Shown here one piece after another: positions 41,648-52,200 of a stretch of DNA of 64,000 nt (its first letter is position 1; every line of letters starts with the position of its first letter). Position numbers and translations under genes: made by a program. Source of the stretch: Lasiodiplodia sp. COLG20 (taxonomy: Eukaryota > Ascomycota > Dothideomycetes > Botryosphaeriales > Botryosphaeriaceae). The notes beneath the pieces are model-generated. The model made no database searches. It saw only the letters and a program-made list of their open reading frames with translations, and was not told where the DNA came from. The DNA lies in NCBI GenBank assembly GCA_009801085.1, contig VNWV01000001.1, positions 5,828,001-5,892,000 on the forward strand, in the 5' to 3' direction.

Positions 41648-42178
41648 CTAGTGGGCAGCCTTGACACCGTTGCGGGGGTCGTTCTTGAACTCGTCGGCTG
41701 CAAGTTGCTCGGGTTAGCCGATTGGTTCCTCACATTAAAGTAGTGGGCCTGGGAAAGCCGAGGTGGCCTAGGGGAATCCTGAGATGAAGCCAGAGCGCAG
41801 AGCGAAGTGCGAGTTCCAACGGGAAGGTCGAAGGGAGATACGCACTGTTACGCATGGTAGAGGCGAAAGAGTTGATGCCGTAGAGGATGACCAGGCCTGC
41901 ATTATCCAGATTAGCAGTCGTCCCGCTGACCCGCCAATTCGCGCTTCCGTTTAGATTCTCTCGCTCGTCGTATCGTCTTCGGTCGCAATCGGAGTAGGTC
42001 GGTCCTGATGGGCTTCAATGCTTACCGGCAGCGTAGAACGGAGCCATAGGCTTAGCTGTTGACGGATGCATGTTAGCATTGGTCGCTTCGCAGCAATTGA
42101 TGGCCCGCGGTCGCTCTAAGCGCGGAGCGGTGTTGACGTACCGACGGGCGTAGGCCACTTCTTGCCGAGGAGGGACAT
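41648..42178 (-). CDS. ATP18: Mitochondrial ATP synthase subunit J (Atp18), four-exon micro-gene
   Basis: Small membrane subunit of the F1Fo ATP synthase Fo sector in the inner mitochondrial membrane. Rebuilt from exons 42142..42178, 42026..42055, 41846..41896 and 41648..41697, separated by GT-AG introns of 86, 129 and 148 nt; the 55-residue product is shorter in coding length than its introns. It begins 'MSLLGKKWPTPVAKPMAPFY' (the Lys/Trp/Pro N-terminus then K-P-M-x-P-F of subunit J), has one membrane helix 'GLVILYGINSFASTM', and ends 'DEFKNDPRNGVKAAH', a very typical Atp18 tail. It is head-to-head with SPC19, 318 bp apart. Confidence 0.93.
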
Positions 42179-42496
42179 TTTGACGGATGGCGGTGGTGAC
42201 TCGGTGGTTACGAGAGGGTTGGCGGATGGACGGGCTTGACTTTTGCTGGGTCGGCGGGCGATGAGGTCGAAGTCGGCGCTCTCGCGCCAAGAACTCTCGC
42301 TCGGAGGGAAAACGGCCATGCCGCTTTAGGTCTGCTCCTCGCTGCTTTTACGGGCAGCGGGGATCGACGACCGCCGCAACTGCGGGATGTAAACACCACC
42401 AACATCCTCCAGAAAATAACCACAGCAAAGCTCTCCACAGTCCAGCCACCACGCATTACTCCGCACCCCGTCGCATACACCTCAGGGTTGGAAACC
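42179..42496. promoter_or_regulatory. Shared divergent promoter of ATP18 and SPC19
   Basis: 318 bp between the two start codons; no TATA box seen, as expected for housekeeping genes. Co-regulation is inferred only from spacing. Confidence 0.45.
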
Positions 42497-43103
42497 ATGG
42501 CAAACTCTCTTGAAGGATGTGTATCGTCCCTTCGATCCAGCATGCAGCTGCTGGACTCGTCCATCTCCATCCTTGACACTGGAGTCAACGACTTTCCCCG
42601 CATGACCAAAGTGCTCCATGCCACTCGTGTATGGCCCCCTCGTCTTTGTGCAGCCGATTAGCCTTTTACATCACGAATCAAGCCAACTTACACTTCAATA
42701 GCACTTCGAACTGATCTCCGAGCCCGACTTGAACAACGCGCAACGCTCATTACTTTCCGAAATCCGCCCCGAAGTTGACAATCTTCTCTCTCGCGTATCC
42801 AACTACCTTGACAAACTCGAGCGCCGCGAGCAATCTCTGATTGCCAAATGTGAGCTCAACGAAGGTCGCCTGTCGCAATACAACAACGAGCCCTCAGTAT
42901 CCCGATCCCGAAGCACAAGCAGAGCCGGAGCCAGGGCCTCAGCAGCTAATGGACTGGCACCGGCGGAGGAGCTTAAGGTGAAACAGCTGCGGCAGAAGAA
43001 GGAAAGACTGAGCTACGCTGTGGATCGGTTGACGCTGCAAGCTCAACAGCGGGAGAGGCAGTTGAGGATGAGCATGGCGGCGCCGCACCAGTTCAATTAC
43101 TGA
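42497..43103 (+). CDS. SPC19: DASH complex subunit Spc19
   Basis: Kinetochore-microtubule coupling protein of the DASH/Dam1 ring, specific to fungi. 177 residues: exon 1 42497..42628, a 73-nt intron 42629..42701 and exon 2 42702..43103. The Spc19 signature is clear: 'SLEGCVSSLRSSMQLLDSSI', 'VNDFPRMTKVL', then across the splice 'HFELISEPDL', 'YLDKLERREQSLIAKCELNE'. A Ser/Arg-rich loop (about 115-135) precedes a C-terminal coiled coil ('KVKQLRQKKERLSYAVDRLT'). Confidence 0.93.
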
Positions 43104-44038
43104 GACTACGGAGGTGACCAAGGTGGTCTCGGAAGTGCATAAAACTATGGAGTTATTTGGCAGTTTACGTGGGACATGATACCCTGTTGGTTTTTCATTC
43201 TGCTGTTGGGGATCGGGCGTTAGGGGTGTACGACTGAAAGCGGGAATATCCTCTAAGGCTCAGGCGGGTCGGGCTCTGTGTATAACTGCCCTGTGTGCAG
43301 TTCGGCATGGTAGCTTAATGAGTAACCAGCATTGCCGTCACCCGAAAGGCGCAGTCGGAATTGAAATCGAGTGATACCCATGCGGAGATCGCCTATAGCT
43401 GGGTGCGAGTGGTTTAATTCTTGTGCTTTAAGTCTACTTTTTCTTGGTACCATTTTAGGGCGCGTAAGAGTAGCATACATCATTTTTCTCTTTCCCCTTC
43501 CTAATACACGCGAGTTGAATATGCTTTTGCACGAGTTATCATGGCTCTGAAAACAGTGTCAGCCTGCCGGCGCGCCAAAAGTCACCAGTAATGCCACAAG
43601 TATTACGTTTCCCGGCCTGTAAGCTTTCGCTGCTCGTTTTGCTCTAGCGTTATGTGACATGTATTAGGGGCTTCACACACAAAAGAACCCGGTGGGAAAG
43701 CGACAGTGTTCCCTTTCAAGCAACTATCTTCGGATGAATTGTTAGACGCCGCTCCCACCCGCCTATAGCCCACACATTTGAATTCTTTCGCCCGGGCGAA
43801 ATATTGGTTCTTCGACCGGTTAGGAGGTAGAAAACGCCATACAATGCCCCAGAGGACACAAACACTCTTCATAACCTCTTAGCCTACTCTCTTTTAGGGG
43901 GATTACCAGTCAAACTTTCCTTTTTGCCGTGACCTGAACACCTACTACGCCTCTTCAAATGCACCAATACCATGCAACGCCGTCTCTCAACCGTGATGAT
44001 CAAGATGTCAATGCAGAGACCCGCTCCGGGGGTTCCTT
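43104..44038. other. Convergent intergenic region
   Basis: 935 bp between SPC19 and RRP40. A minus-strand frame of 89 codons (43603..43872) has no recognisable features. Nothing else seen. Confidence 0.45.
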
Positions 44039-44861
44039 TTATAATCCCTTCAGCAACTTCGCAACCAAGTCTCTCTGGCTCTCGATACCCAAGCCCTTCT
44101 CATCGGTTTCCGTAAGCGCCTTGCCCACTGCCATAACGACCTTAACGCCGCCTTCCTCGCTGTTGACCCAGACCCTTCCGTTTCTACCAACCGCAACCTC
44201 AAACCGTACCCTCTCGGCCAGCTCGTCCAGCACAATGACCTTTCCAGGACCGCCTTCGCTTGCATCTTTCTTTCCTGCAGGCATCAACAGTCTCCTTGCC
44301 ATGCCTAGACTGATCTCGAAAACCATGCCTCCTTTAAGCGGTCCCAATCCGTCCGACTTTCCCGTTGTTGCTGACACGCACTCCAGCTCCGGCTCCATGT
44401 GCTTGCTGGCGGCACTGACCCGGGCGTAGACGAGGGCGCCTGGCGCAAGCTGCGGACGTGTTTTCTTCGTGGCGCCTTCGAAGGCAAGATGCGGAAGGGT
44501 GGCTTGGGGCGTATAAGGTGTGATCGTGCAAGCGTACATTTCGACCGACGAGTGGTGTACCGTTGCGACTACGACGTCGTTTTGGGTGGGCACATACTGA
44601 GCGCAAAATTAGTAATTAGAGCCGCGGAAGTTTGGTCGGATGTAGGAGGGCAGAGAAACATACGCGGCCGCCATTGCGCTCAACCCAGATGGCATTCTTC
44701 CGGCTGTCCACGCTAAGGGAACCAGCGACAGTGGTAGTGATAGTCGACGGCGGGATGTGACGTAGGCCAGGGCCAAGCGTGAGCGGTCTCTTGTGGTTTT
44801 GGGTCTGCTCTAGGAGCGATGCAGGCAGCTCCTCTCCGGGAAGGACAACTTCGGACGCCAT
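44039..44861 (-). CDS. RRP40: Exosome subunit Rrp40
   Basis: S1/KH cap subunit of the RNA exosome, acting in 3'-to-5' RNA processing and decay in nucleus and cytoplasm. 251 residues from exons 44664..44861 and 44039..44596 with a 67-nt phase-0 intron. Exon 1 carries the N-terminal domain ('VVLPGEELP', 'LGPGLRH', 'RKNAIWVERNGGR'). Exon 2 carries the S1 domain ('QNDVVVATVHHSSVEMYAC', 'LAFEGATKKTRPQLAPGALV', 'YARVSAASKHMEPELECVS'), then the signature 'GLGPLKGGMVFEISLGMARR' and the KH part with 'FEVAVGRNGRVWVNSEE', where the G-x-N-G-x-x-W is diagnostic for Rrp40. It is head-to-head with SSZ1, 266 bp apart. Confidence 0.94.
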
Positions 44862-45127
44862 TTTCGCGGCCAATTGCTGTAGGGTAGTTACGCGGGGCGG
44901 AGCGGCGGGCGGAGGTGGATTGCAGAAAGATGTATTGCGACAAAATTCTGCCGGGGTTATACCGGCTGGCTCCAAAAAACTTCGGCCGCGATTTCCCATT
45001 GCCTCTGCACTCGACCTCGCCGCTTGCACGTACCCGCCACTCTCTTCGCACTCCCACAGTCTCATCGGGCCCCTCCGACTCCTTCGACTTCAGTACCCTA
45101 CACAGTCGCTGACTTTCGCGCGCCACG
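44862..45127. promoter_or_regulatory. Shared divergent promoter of RRP40 and SSZ1
   Basis: 266 bp between start codons of two ribosome- and RNA-related genes; no TATA box. Shared regulation is inference. Confidence 0.45.
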
Positions 45128-47016
45128 ATGAGCGAAGAGACCTCCCCGCAGCGGGTTGCCATTGGTATTTCCTTTGGCAACTCCTACAGCTCCATCGCTT
45201 TCACCACCGGTGTAAGACACGCAGTGGAGCAAATTTGAAATCGTTTGGGTACTAACAACCGCACAGGAGGGCAAGGCTGAGGTTATCGCCAACGAGGAAG
45301 GAGGTCAGTAGCGAACCTTGGGCATACCCCGCCGCCAAACACATGTGCTAACGAGGATATGTCCAGACCGCCAGATCCCCACCATCCTGTCCTACGTCTC
45401 TGGCGAGGAGTTCCACGGTACTCAGGCCAAGGCGCAGCTCGTCCGCAACCCCAGGAACACTGTTGCCTACTTCAGAGATTTCCTTGGCAAGGAGTAGGTT
45501 GAACCTGCGCTTTTTCATACACAGCGCTGACCCCGAATGCAGCTTCAAGTCGATAGATCCTACCCCGGCCCACCAGTCCGCACACCCCAAGGAGCACGAG
45601 GACAGCATCGCTTTCTCGATCAAGGATTCTGAGGAGGATGTTGAGAACGAGCGCACCATCTCTGAGATCACCACGAGGCACCTGCGCAGGTTGAAGAACT
45701 CTGCCTCTGACTACCTTGGCAAGACCGTCAACGCCGCCGTCATCACTGTTCCCACCAACTTCACCGACAGCCAGAAGGAAGCTCTGACCAAGGCTGCCAA
45801 GGAGGCTGAGATTGAGGTCCTCCAGTTCATCAACGAGCCCGTCTCTGCCGTGCTCGCTTACGATGCTCGCCCGGAGGCTAAGGTTTCGGATAAGATCGTG
45901 CTCGTTGCCGATATTGGTGGCACTCGCTCAGACGTCGCCGTCATCGCTTCGAGGGGCGGTATGTACAGCATTTTGGCCACTGCCCACGACTACGAGGTTG
46001 CTGGCGCCCAGCTGGACCAGGTTCTCATCGACCATTTCGCCAAGGAGTTCATCAAGAAGCACAAGACCGATCCTCGCGAGAACGACCGCAGCCTTGCCAA
46101 ACTGAAGCTCGAGTCCGAAGCTGTCAAGAAGGCTCTCAGCATTGGCCAGTCGGCCAACTTCAGCGTTGAGAGCTTGGCCGATGGCATCGACTTCACTGCC
46201 ACCGTCAACCGCACCCGTTTCGAGCTGCTCGCGAACAAGCACATTGCCAGCCTGACCCGGCTGATCACCCACGCTGTTGAGAAGGCTGAGCTGGATGTTC
46301 TTGATATCAACGAGATCATCCTTGCCGGTGGTTCGAGCCACGTGCCCAAGATTGCTCGCAGCGTCCAGTCCGCTTTCCCCGAGGGCACCACCGTCCTTGC
46401 TCCTGCCACTTCTCCCTCCTCCATCAACCCCTCGGAGCTTGCTGCCCGTGGTGCCGCCATCCAGGCTTCCCTGATCCAGGAGTTCGAAACCGAGGATATT
46501 GAGCAGAGCACGCACGCCATGGTCACCCTTGCTCCCCACATTTCCAAGGCCATTGGCGTTCTCTGCATCTCCGAGTCGGCCGAGCACGGTGTCTTCCGCC
46601 CGCTCATCGAGGCCGAGACTCCGGTCCCGGTCAGGCGCACTGCTCAGATCGCCACTCCCCGTGAGGGTGGCGATGTTCTTATCAAGATCTGCGAGGGTAT
46701 CCGTGAGATCAAGGTCGAGAAGCCCGAGGCCAAGCCCAAGGAGAACGGCAAGAAGGACGGTGACGATGAGGACGAGGATGACTCTGACATCGACTCGGAC
46801 GAGGAGCCGGAGGAGATCCGCTCCAAGGTCTGGAAGGCCGGCACTGCACTTGCCGAGGCGGCCCTCAAGGGCGTCAAGAAGGGTGCCAAGGTCGAGGTCC
46901 AGATCAACGTCGGGGCCGACCTGTCGGTGCAGGTAGTCGCCCGTGAGGTTGGCGGCAAGGGTGGTATCAGGGGCAACATCGAGAAGCCTGCCGTCACCCA
47001 GAATGGCAGCGCATAA
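45128..47016 (+). CDS. SSZ1: Ribosome-associated Hsp70 Ssz1
   Basis: Atypical Hsp70 that pairs with zuotin to form the ribosome-associated complex stimulating Ssb on nascent chains. 573 residues from exons 45128..45211, 45267..45303, 45367..45493 and 45543..47016; the introns are 49-63 nt with excellent TACTAAC/CTAAC/CTGAC branch sites. The ATPase fold has 'VAIGISFGNSYSSIAF' in place of the canonical G-I-D-L-G-T-T, then 'NAAVITVPTNFTDSQKEAL', 'VADIGGTRSDVAVIASRGG' and 'EIILAGGSSHVPKIARSVQS'. The substrate domain is short, as in Ssz1, and ends in an acidic stretch. Divergent from RRP40. Confidence 0.95.
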
Positions 47017-47498
47017 ATGCGCGACGAAGGATGATAGGAGGGATTCACGAACCGCGTTTCCAGCATGAGGACATTGATGCATGCGTGCATTGGAAGAGTA
47101 TCAAGGCTCTGCCTAAAAAGAGAGAAGGCATGCGTGTGATTGAATGATGGGACACCCACACCGATTTCTTGGTTCACGACACACGCAAGAGATCTTGGAG
47201 GCGTTTTAGCGGTTTAGATTGGGAGGAAAATAATCATCATTGTCATGAGACGTTCAATTTTGAAGCTTTTCCCGCTTCTTGCATGGTGTCTTTTCATTTT
47301 GGATCCCTTTTTCACTTGAGAGAGGATAGACGTAGATGGCATACGCATTTCATGTATTTTTTGTTTTTTGTATCTCAAAAGTATGCTTGACGAAATTGAA
47401 AATTCAAAGGATTGACGCTTTTGGGAGACTTTTCATCGCAGATATGCCTTACCCCAAATCCACATGTTGAACACATGCTCTTGTGGTCTTTCTCCATC
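47017..47498. other. Convergent intergenic region
   Basis: 482 bp of 3' flanks between SSZ1 and the dienelactone hydrolase; nothing recognised. Confidence 0.45.
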
Positions 47499-48677
47499 TT
47501 AGCACACGTCCTCGGGCTCGGCGACGTCGCCCACGCGGGGGCCGAGGTCGGAGCGCAGGGTGCGGTTGAAGAGCTCGAGCAGCATCTGGAAGCAGACACC
47601 GGTGAGAGCGGCGTCGTAGCGGCCCTTGGACAGCTCGTCGCGGATGAAGGCGTGCTGGGCCCAGGCATGCTCGTAGAAGGAGAAGGCCACGCCGGCATCG
47701 TGCAGCGTCTTGCGGATCAGGTCACGGCCCGGCGGCGGGACGTGGGTGTCACGCTTGCCGAAGATCTACGGGTGTGATACTACTCAGCATATGGTTTCTC
47801 CTTTCCTGGTCGGAGTACGATGGGAGCTTTTCGAGATGTGGAGGATGACTCACCATGACCAGCTCGCCCTTGATATCCTTGACACGCTTCAAGCTGTCGT
47901 CGGACTTGCCCTTGCCGAGCGTGCTGCTGTGGATGTCGGTGGCGAAGAAGCAGACGGCGGCGCGCACGCGCTCGTCGAAGGCGCAGCGGAAGGCGAGATG
48001 GCCGCCCAGGCACATGCCCGTCGCGCCGATGCGCCCGTTGCACGTCGGCAGCGCCAGCAGCGCATCCACGCCCAGCCGCGCGTCCTCGTCGTACGCCGAA
48101 ACCTCCTTCGTGATCTTCAACTCGTTGCCCTTGTCCGTGCCGGGCCCGTCGTACGCCAGCGGCTCCGGGCCAGTGAACTCGTGGTACGACGACACCGCCG
48201 CCGCGATGTAGCCCTGGCTCGCGATCTGGCGCGCGAAGCGGGAGACCGGGCCGGTCACTGGGGAGGGAGGGCGTCAATCAGACTTGTTTTCGGTCTCGGA
48301 GAGCAGGTGGAGGGCATGGGGACGAGCGTATGGGAAAGAAAAGACTGATCAAGGACGAGGTGTTGAACAGCTCCGCTCTATCATGGAGACGAGCATGAAC
48401 GGCATCAAAGAAGAAGTGGCCGCGGAAGACTGGAAAGGAAAGCAATTGTGTCGACAGAGTCAAAATAAAACAATACCTACCCTGATAAATCTCGCTGAAC
48501 ACGACGACACCAGGGAATTTCGCCTTCGGGTACCCATCAATCTTGGGGTGGAAGAAGAAGATGCCTAGAACTTGTCAACGGGCCAGGCCATCCAATTTGC
48601 ATCTGGGAGGGTCAATTCTCACGCATGTCACCACCGGCCTGGGTGGGCACATCCTTGTGGTATTCCTCAATCAACAT
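47499..48677 (-). CDS. Dienelactone hydrolase family protein
   Basis: Alpha/beta hydrolase of the carboxymethylenebutenolidase family, which opens lactones in aromatic degradation; many fungal members have unknown substrates. 269 residues from exons 48623..48677, 48481..48564, 47854..48257 and 47499..47765, with introns of 58, 223 and 88 nt. The start 'MLIEEYHKDVPTQAGGDM' is typical. The catalytic triad is visible as C129 ('GATGMCLGGH'), D187 ('IFGKRDTHVP') and a His in 'EHAWAQHAF' (H214 or H219). The Cys nucleophile instead of Ser is the family hallmark. The 223-nt intron is the longest here apart from the one in RPS4. Confidence 0.93.
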
Positions 48678-49279
48678 ATTGCTAGCTGTCGTCTCGATGT
48701 CCTTCTGCTTGATGGAGTGGCAGCGGTCGTCGGACGGACTGAAGAAAGTGGCGCATCGTTGTTGTCCCCGCCTGAAGCGAGCTTTGCCCCACCCAAAGCC
48801 AATTTGAACCGCACCCCTCCCCCGCTCTTTCCATATTCTTCCATCGACAAGGTTCACCAGATGAAATCACACCACTATGGCTCAACATTAGCTTCAATTC
48901 TGGGTCAATCCTGCAGGCATCGGATGTTATTGTGCACTATGCAGATTTCCGCCCGTATACAGCAATACAGCAAGTACAATCTCTTATTTGGGCATATGAC
49001 CCGGCTATCTTTTTTTTTTGTGCATTTATGTTTTTCTCAAAGCCGCCCCAGCCCATGTAATGCTGTCACTTTCCGGTTGCTTACAAATAAGCAGTGAACA
49101 ATGAAAGAGGGAGAAAAAGAAAGACGCCATTGTCGTAGACAGCACATCCAGATGCTGATGCCATCTCCTGCCCTGCCACAGTTCTCGAATTCCATCGAGA
49201 GTATGAAAAACCGAGCATCCGAAAGCGCAGTTGAAGTCCGCAAATCATTCCCACCGGACCATCTGCATCCCCATCCCCT
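48678..49279. other. Intergenic region between hydrolase and RdRP genes
   Basis: 602 bp: promoter of the hydrolase gene and 3' flank of the RdRP gene, with a poly-T run near 49009-49020. No gene recognised. Confidence 0.45.
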
Positions 49280-52200
49280 TCAAGAGAACTTCTTTAGCAT
49301 ATCCAAAGCCCCCTTTCTCTTCTTCTTCTTTGAAGTGGAAGCTTTCTGCTCAACCTCCCCATCACCATCCTCTTCGGCACGAACCATCTTCTTGTTGTCC
49401 TCCGTGTCGCCCATTCCGGTCTTCGCAGTCATCTTAGGCTTGTCGATATCCACCGGCTCTTTCTCCAGTCCGTTATCCACCACAGACTTCCTGGTCTCCT
49501 TGTCACTCTCATAAGACCTCGAATCACCCGCCACGCTCTCTTCCAACTCCCTCTCCATCCGATTCAGTAGCACCAGTTCCGCCACACTTTGCACACTCGA
49601 ATCCCTGCCAACCGAAGGCGGGTTTCTTCTTCCATGTCCCAAGATCCTCCTCTGATCGACTTCCGCCTCCTCCTCAACACCAATAACCAGCTCTTCGTCA
49701 TCACTGTCAGTATCATTCTCGGCTTCTTGCATCACTGATAAGCTCATGAGCGAAGTGGGCGTAGTAGCGCGAGAGTGGTTCGCCATTGGCGGTAGAGGGA
49801 GTTGAGGCCGTAGGTGCGGAGGGATCGACGGAGGACGGGATGAAGAGGGGACTGATGGAGGAGGCGCGTGAGCAGCGAGCTTCTCGGTGGACTTGGCGGT
49901 GATTTCGGCACCACGCCCGTCATTGCCTTCAGTGCTCTCATCTACAATGGAAATGGAGTCGATTGTGTGGGGTGCCTTGTTGCTCTCAGCAGACTTGGTG
50001 GCAGAAGGAGAATGATCCTTGGAAGGGTCTGTGTGGATGACATTAGCCCTGAAATACGGGTGTTTATAGGACCCAGCCGGGTATGGGCCATCGTCTGTGT
50101 ACAGACCCTCAGGGTCGGCTTCGTCTTTCTCCTTCTCCTCCGATTCGCTCTTGACCGTTTGTGGAGATGACTCTGGCTTCAGGTCTCCTTTATTGGCCAC
50201 ATTTTGATCTGCTGACAGCTGTAGCCCTTCCAGCTGCTCCAAGCAACTCGTGAGTGAAGAACTTGTCGGCTGAGTCGATAAGTTAGACACATCCTTCAAG
50301 GCATTCTTACCGAGAGCAGCGTGCCCGGACTGCTGGGTACGACTAGACCTGCTGCTTTCGCCGAATATGTCGAGCAGTTCACCTTTCTTAACGACCGCGC
50401 CTCCTTCCACGAAGAGCTCGTCCTCCTTGGTCCAGCCTCCCTGAGCAGAGCTGCCCAGCTTGGGCTTCTGTTTGCCGCCCTGGCTTTTCAGAGGAACCGG
50501 GTGCTGTGCCTTGAAACCTTCAGGTTGTTCTTTGGCGCCTGCCGCGATGAGGCCAAGCTCGCGGGGAAAGATCCAGGGAAAACTCATGAGTGGCATATTC
50601 GCTGGCGTCATCTTCATGGCAGGTGCACTACGGCCGGCATCAATCTTGGCCTGACGGACGAGTTCAGTGGCACGCTGCATCTCCTGCGCGGTCACCGTGT
50701 ACATGGCAGCAATGAACGGACCAAGGTTTTTAAAAGCCCTGCCCTGCTCTTGAAGTGTCGCTCTTGCCTTTTTCTCGTCCGAGCCATGGAGGTCTTCCTT
50801 GTAGCCACCGGCGGCCTCCTCGTAGCAAAGCTTCTGGTATCGCTCTCGCAAGGCTTCCCAGATGCGGCCGAATTCCTCTTGCAGACTGAAGTCCCGGATT
50901 TCCGTGTTGTGCTTCAAGATAAACGTAGACCACGCCTCGAACTCCGTCTTAATTTCGTGCTGAGCCATCAATTTCCGTACAGCAGTATCGTACAGTTCCT
51001 TGATCTCAGCTGCTTTGGCCAGTACCCCAGGTTCGATCGTGTACGCATTAAGAATACGGCTGTCGAAAGGAGAACCATAACAAAGCTCCGGATCCACTGT
51101 TTCAACAGCGTCATAAAGCTGTCCCAAGATCTTCTTCGAGACGAAGGTCTTGTCTGGTGATTTCTCCATGAAGTGTGGATACTTTTTTGGTCGGTCATCC
51201 TTCGTCATTTTCGCTCTGAGGCCAGACTTCGGGTAATCAACAGCACGAGAATGGAGACGAGCCAGTTCAAGACACTTGTCGCTCATGACACCCTCATACT
51301 CAAAGTCAGCCGCAGCCAGATGTGCATATGCAATCTGTCCGAGGCTGTCGTTCTTGATATACTCGACAAAGAACCTCGAGATGTCTTCCATGGTGACTTC
51401 CTCCACCGTTAGCCGCTCCTTCTCTTCTTTATCTGGCGTAAAATCCATGGGTGAGTGGTTAATGATATTCGGGATGAGATCTTTGTCCCAGATAACCATG
51501 TAATCATCCCCATCCAAATCGCCTCCAGAGCACATGTTCGGAATGTCTCGGTCACCAGTCTGTGGGAATACTACGACGTTCTTCAAGTGGTGTAGCTGCG
51601 GCTTGTCGACGGCGGAAAGGACGCGAATGTCTCCAGGATGAAGCGAAGGATTGCGTGCAACAATGCATAGGCCTTCAATGACCTTGTAGCGTCCCTCATG
51701 ATCGGGGTCCGAAATTTGGACGAAGATCTCCGGTAAGGCTTCCAAGTCCAAGTCCTTCTTTGTGCAGTGAGTCTCGCCCTGTTCAGAATAGAAATGACCA
51801 CGGAGTGAAGCAGTCTCATCGACGCACCCGAGCAAAAACGCTCCATGCGCAATGAAAAGCTTTGCCTTTTCTTTGAGATTTTTGAGACTCCAAGCCCTCC
51901 ATACATGCAAGACCGACATCAAAAAAGGTTCCCTGGCACTCATAAAGCCATCCATGACCATTCCAGCTAAAGTTAACGTGGTCTGGATTGGGTCAACGGA
52001 CTTCTGTAGGAAACGAAGCGCCACATCCTCTGATGTCATGGCATTGGTAAGGCCTGAGAGCTGGCTTCGAAGCTTGGTCATAAAGACGTGCCCCGGGACT
52101 CCAAGTGCATCAAGGACGATGATAAGTTGCCGATTCAAAGTAGCCGTCGCGTACTGAGACCACTTGATGATCTCAAGGCCATCATGATTCGCTGCAAACT

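Noticed and set aside
43603..43872. 89-codon minus-strand frame with several Cys
   Set aside because: Looked briefly like a small secreted protein, but it has no signal peptide and no family resemblance.
45928..47082. 384-codon minus-strand frame opposite SSZ1
   Set aside because: Leu/Asp/Gly-rich shadow of a highly biased housekeeping gene.
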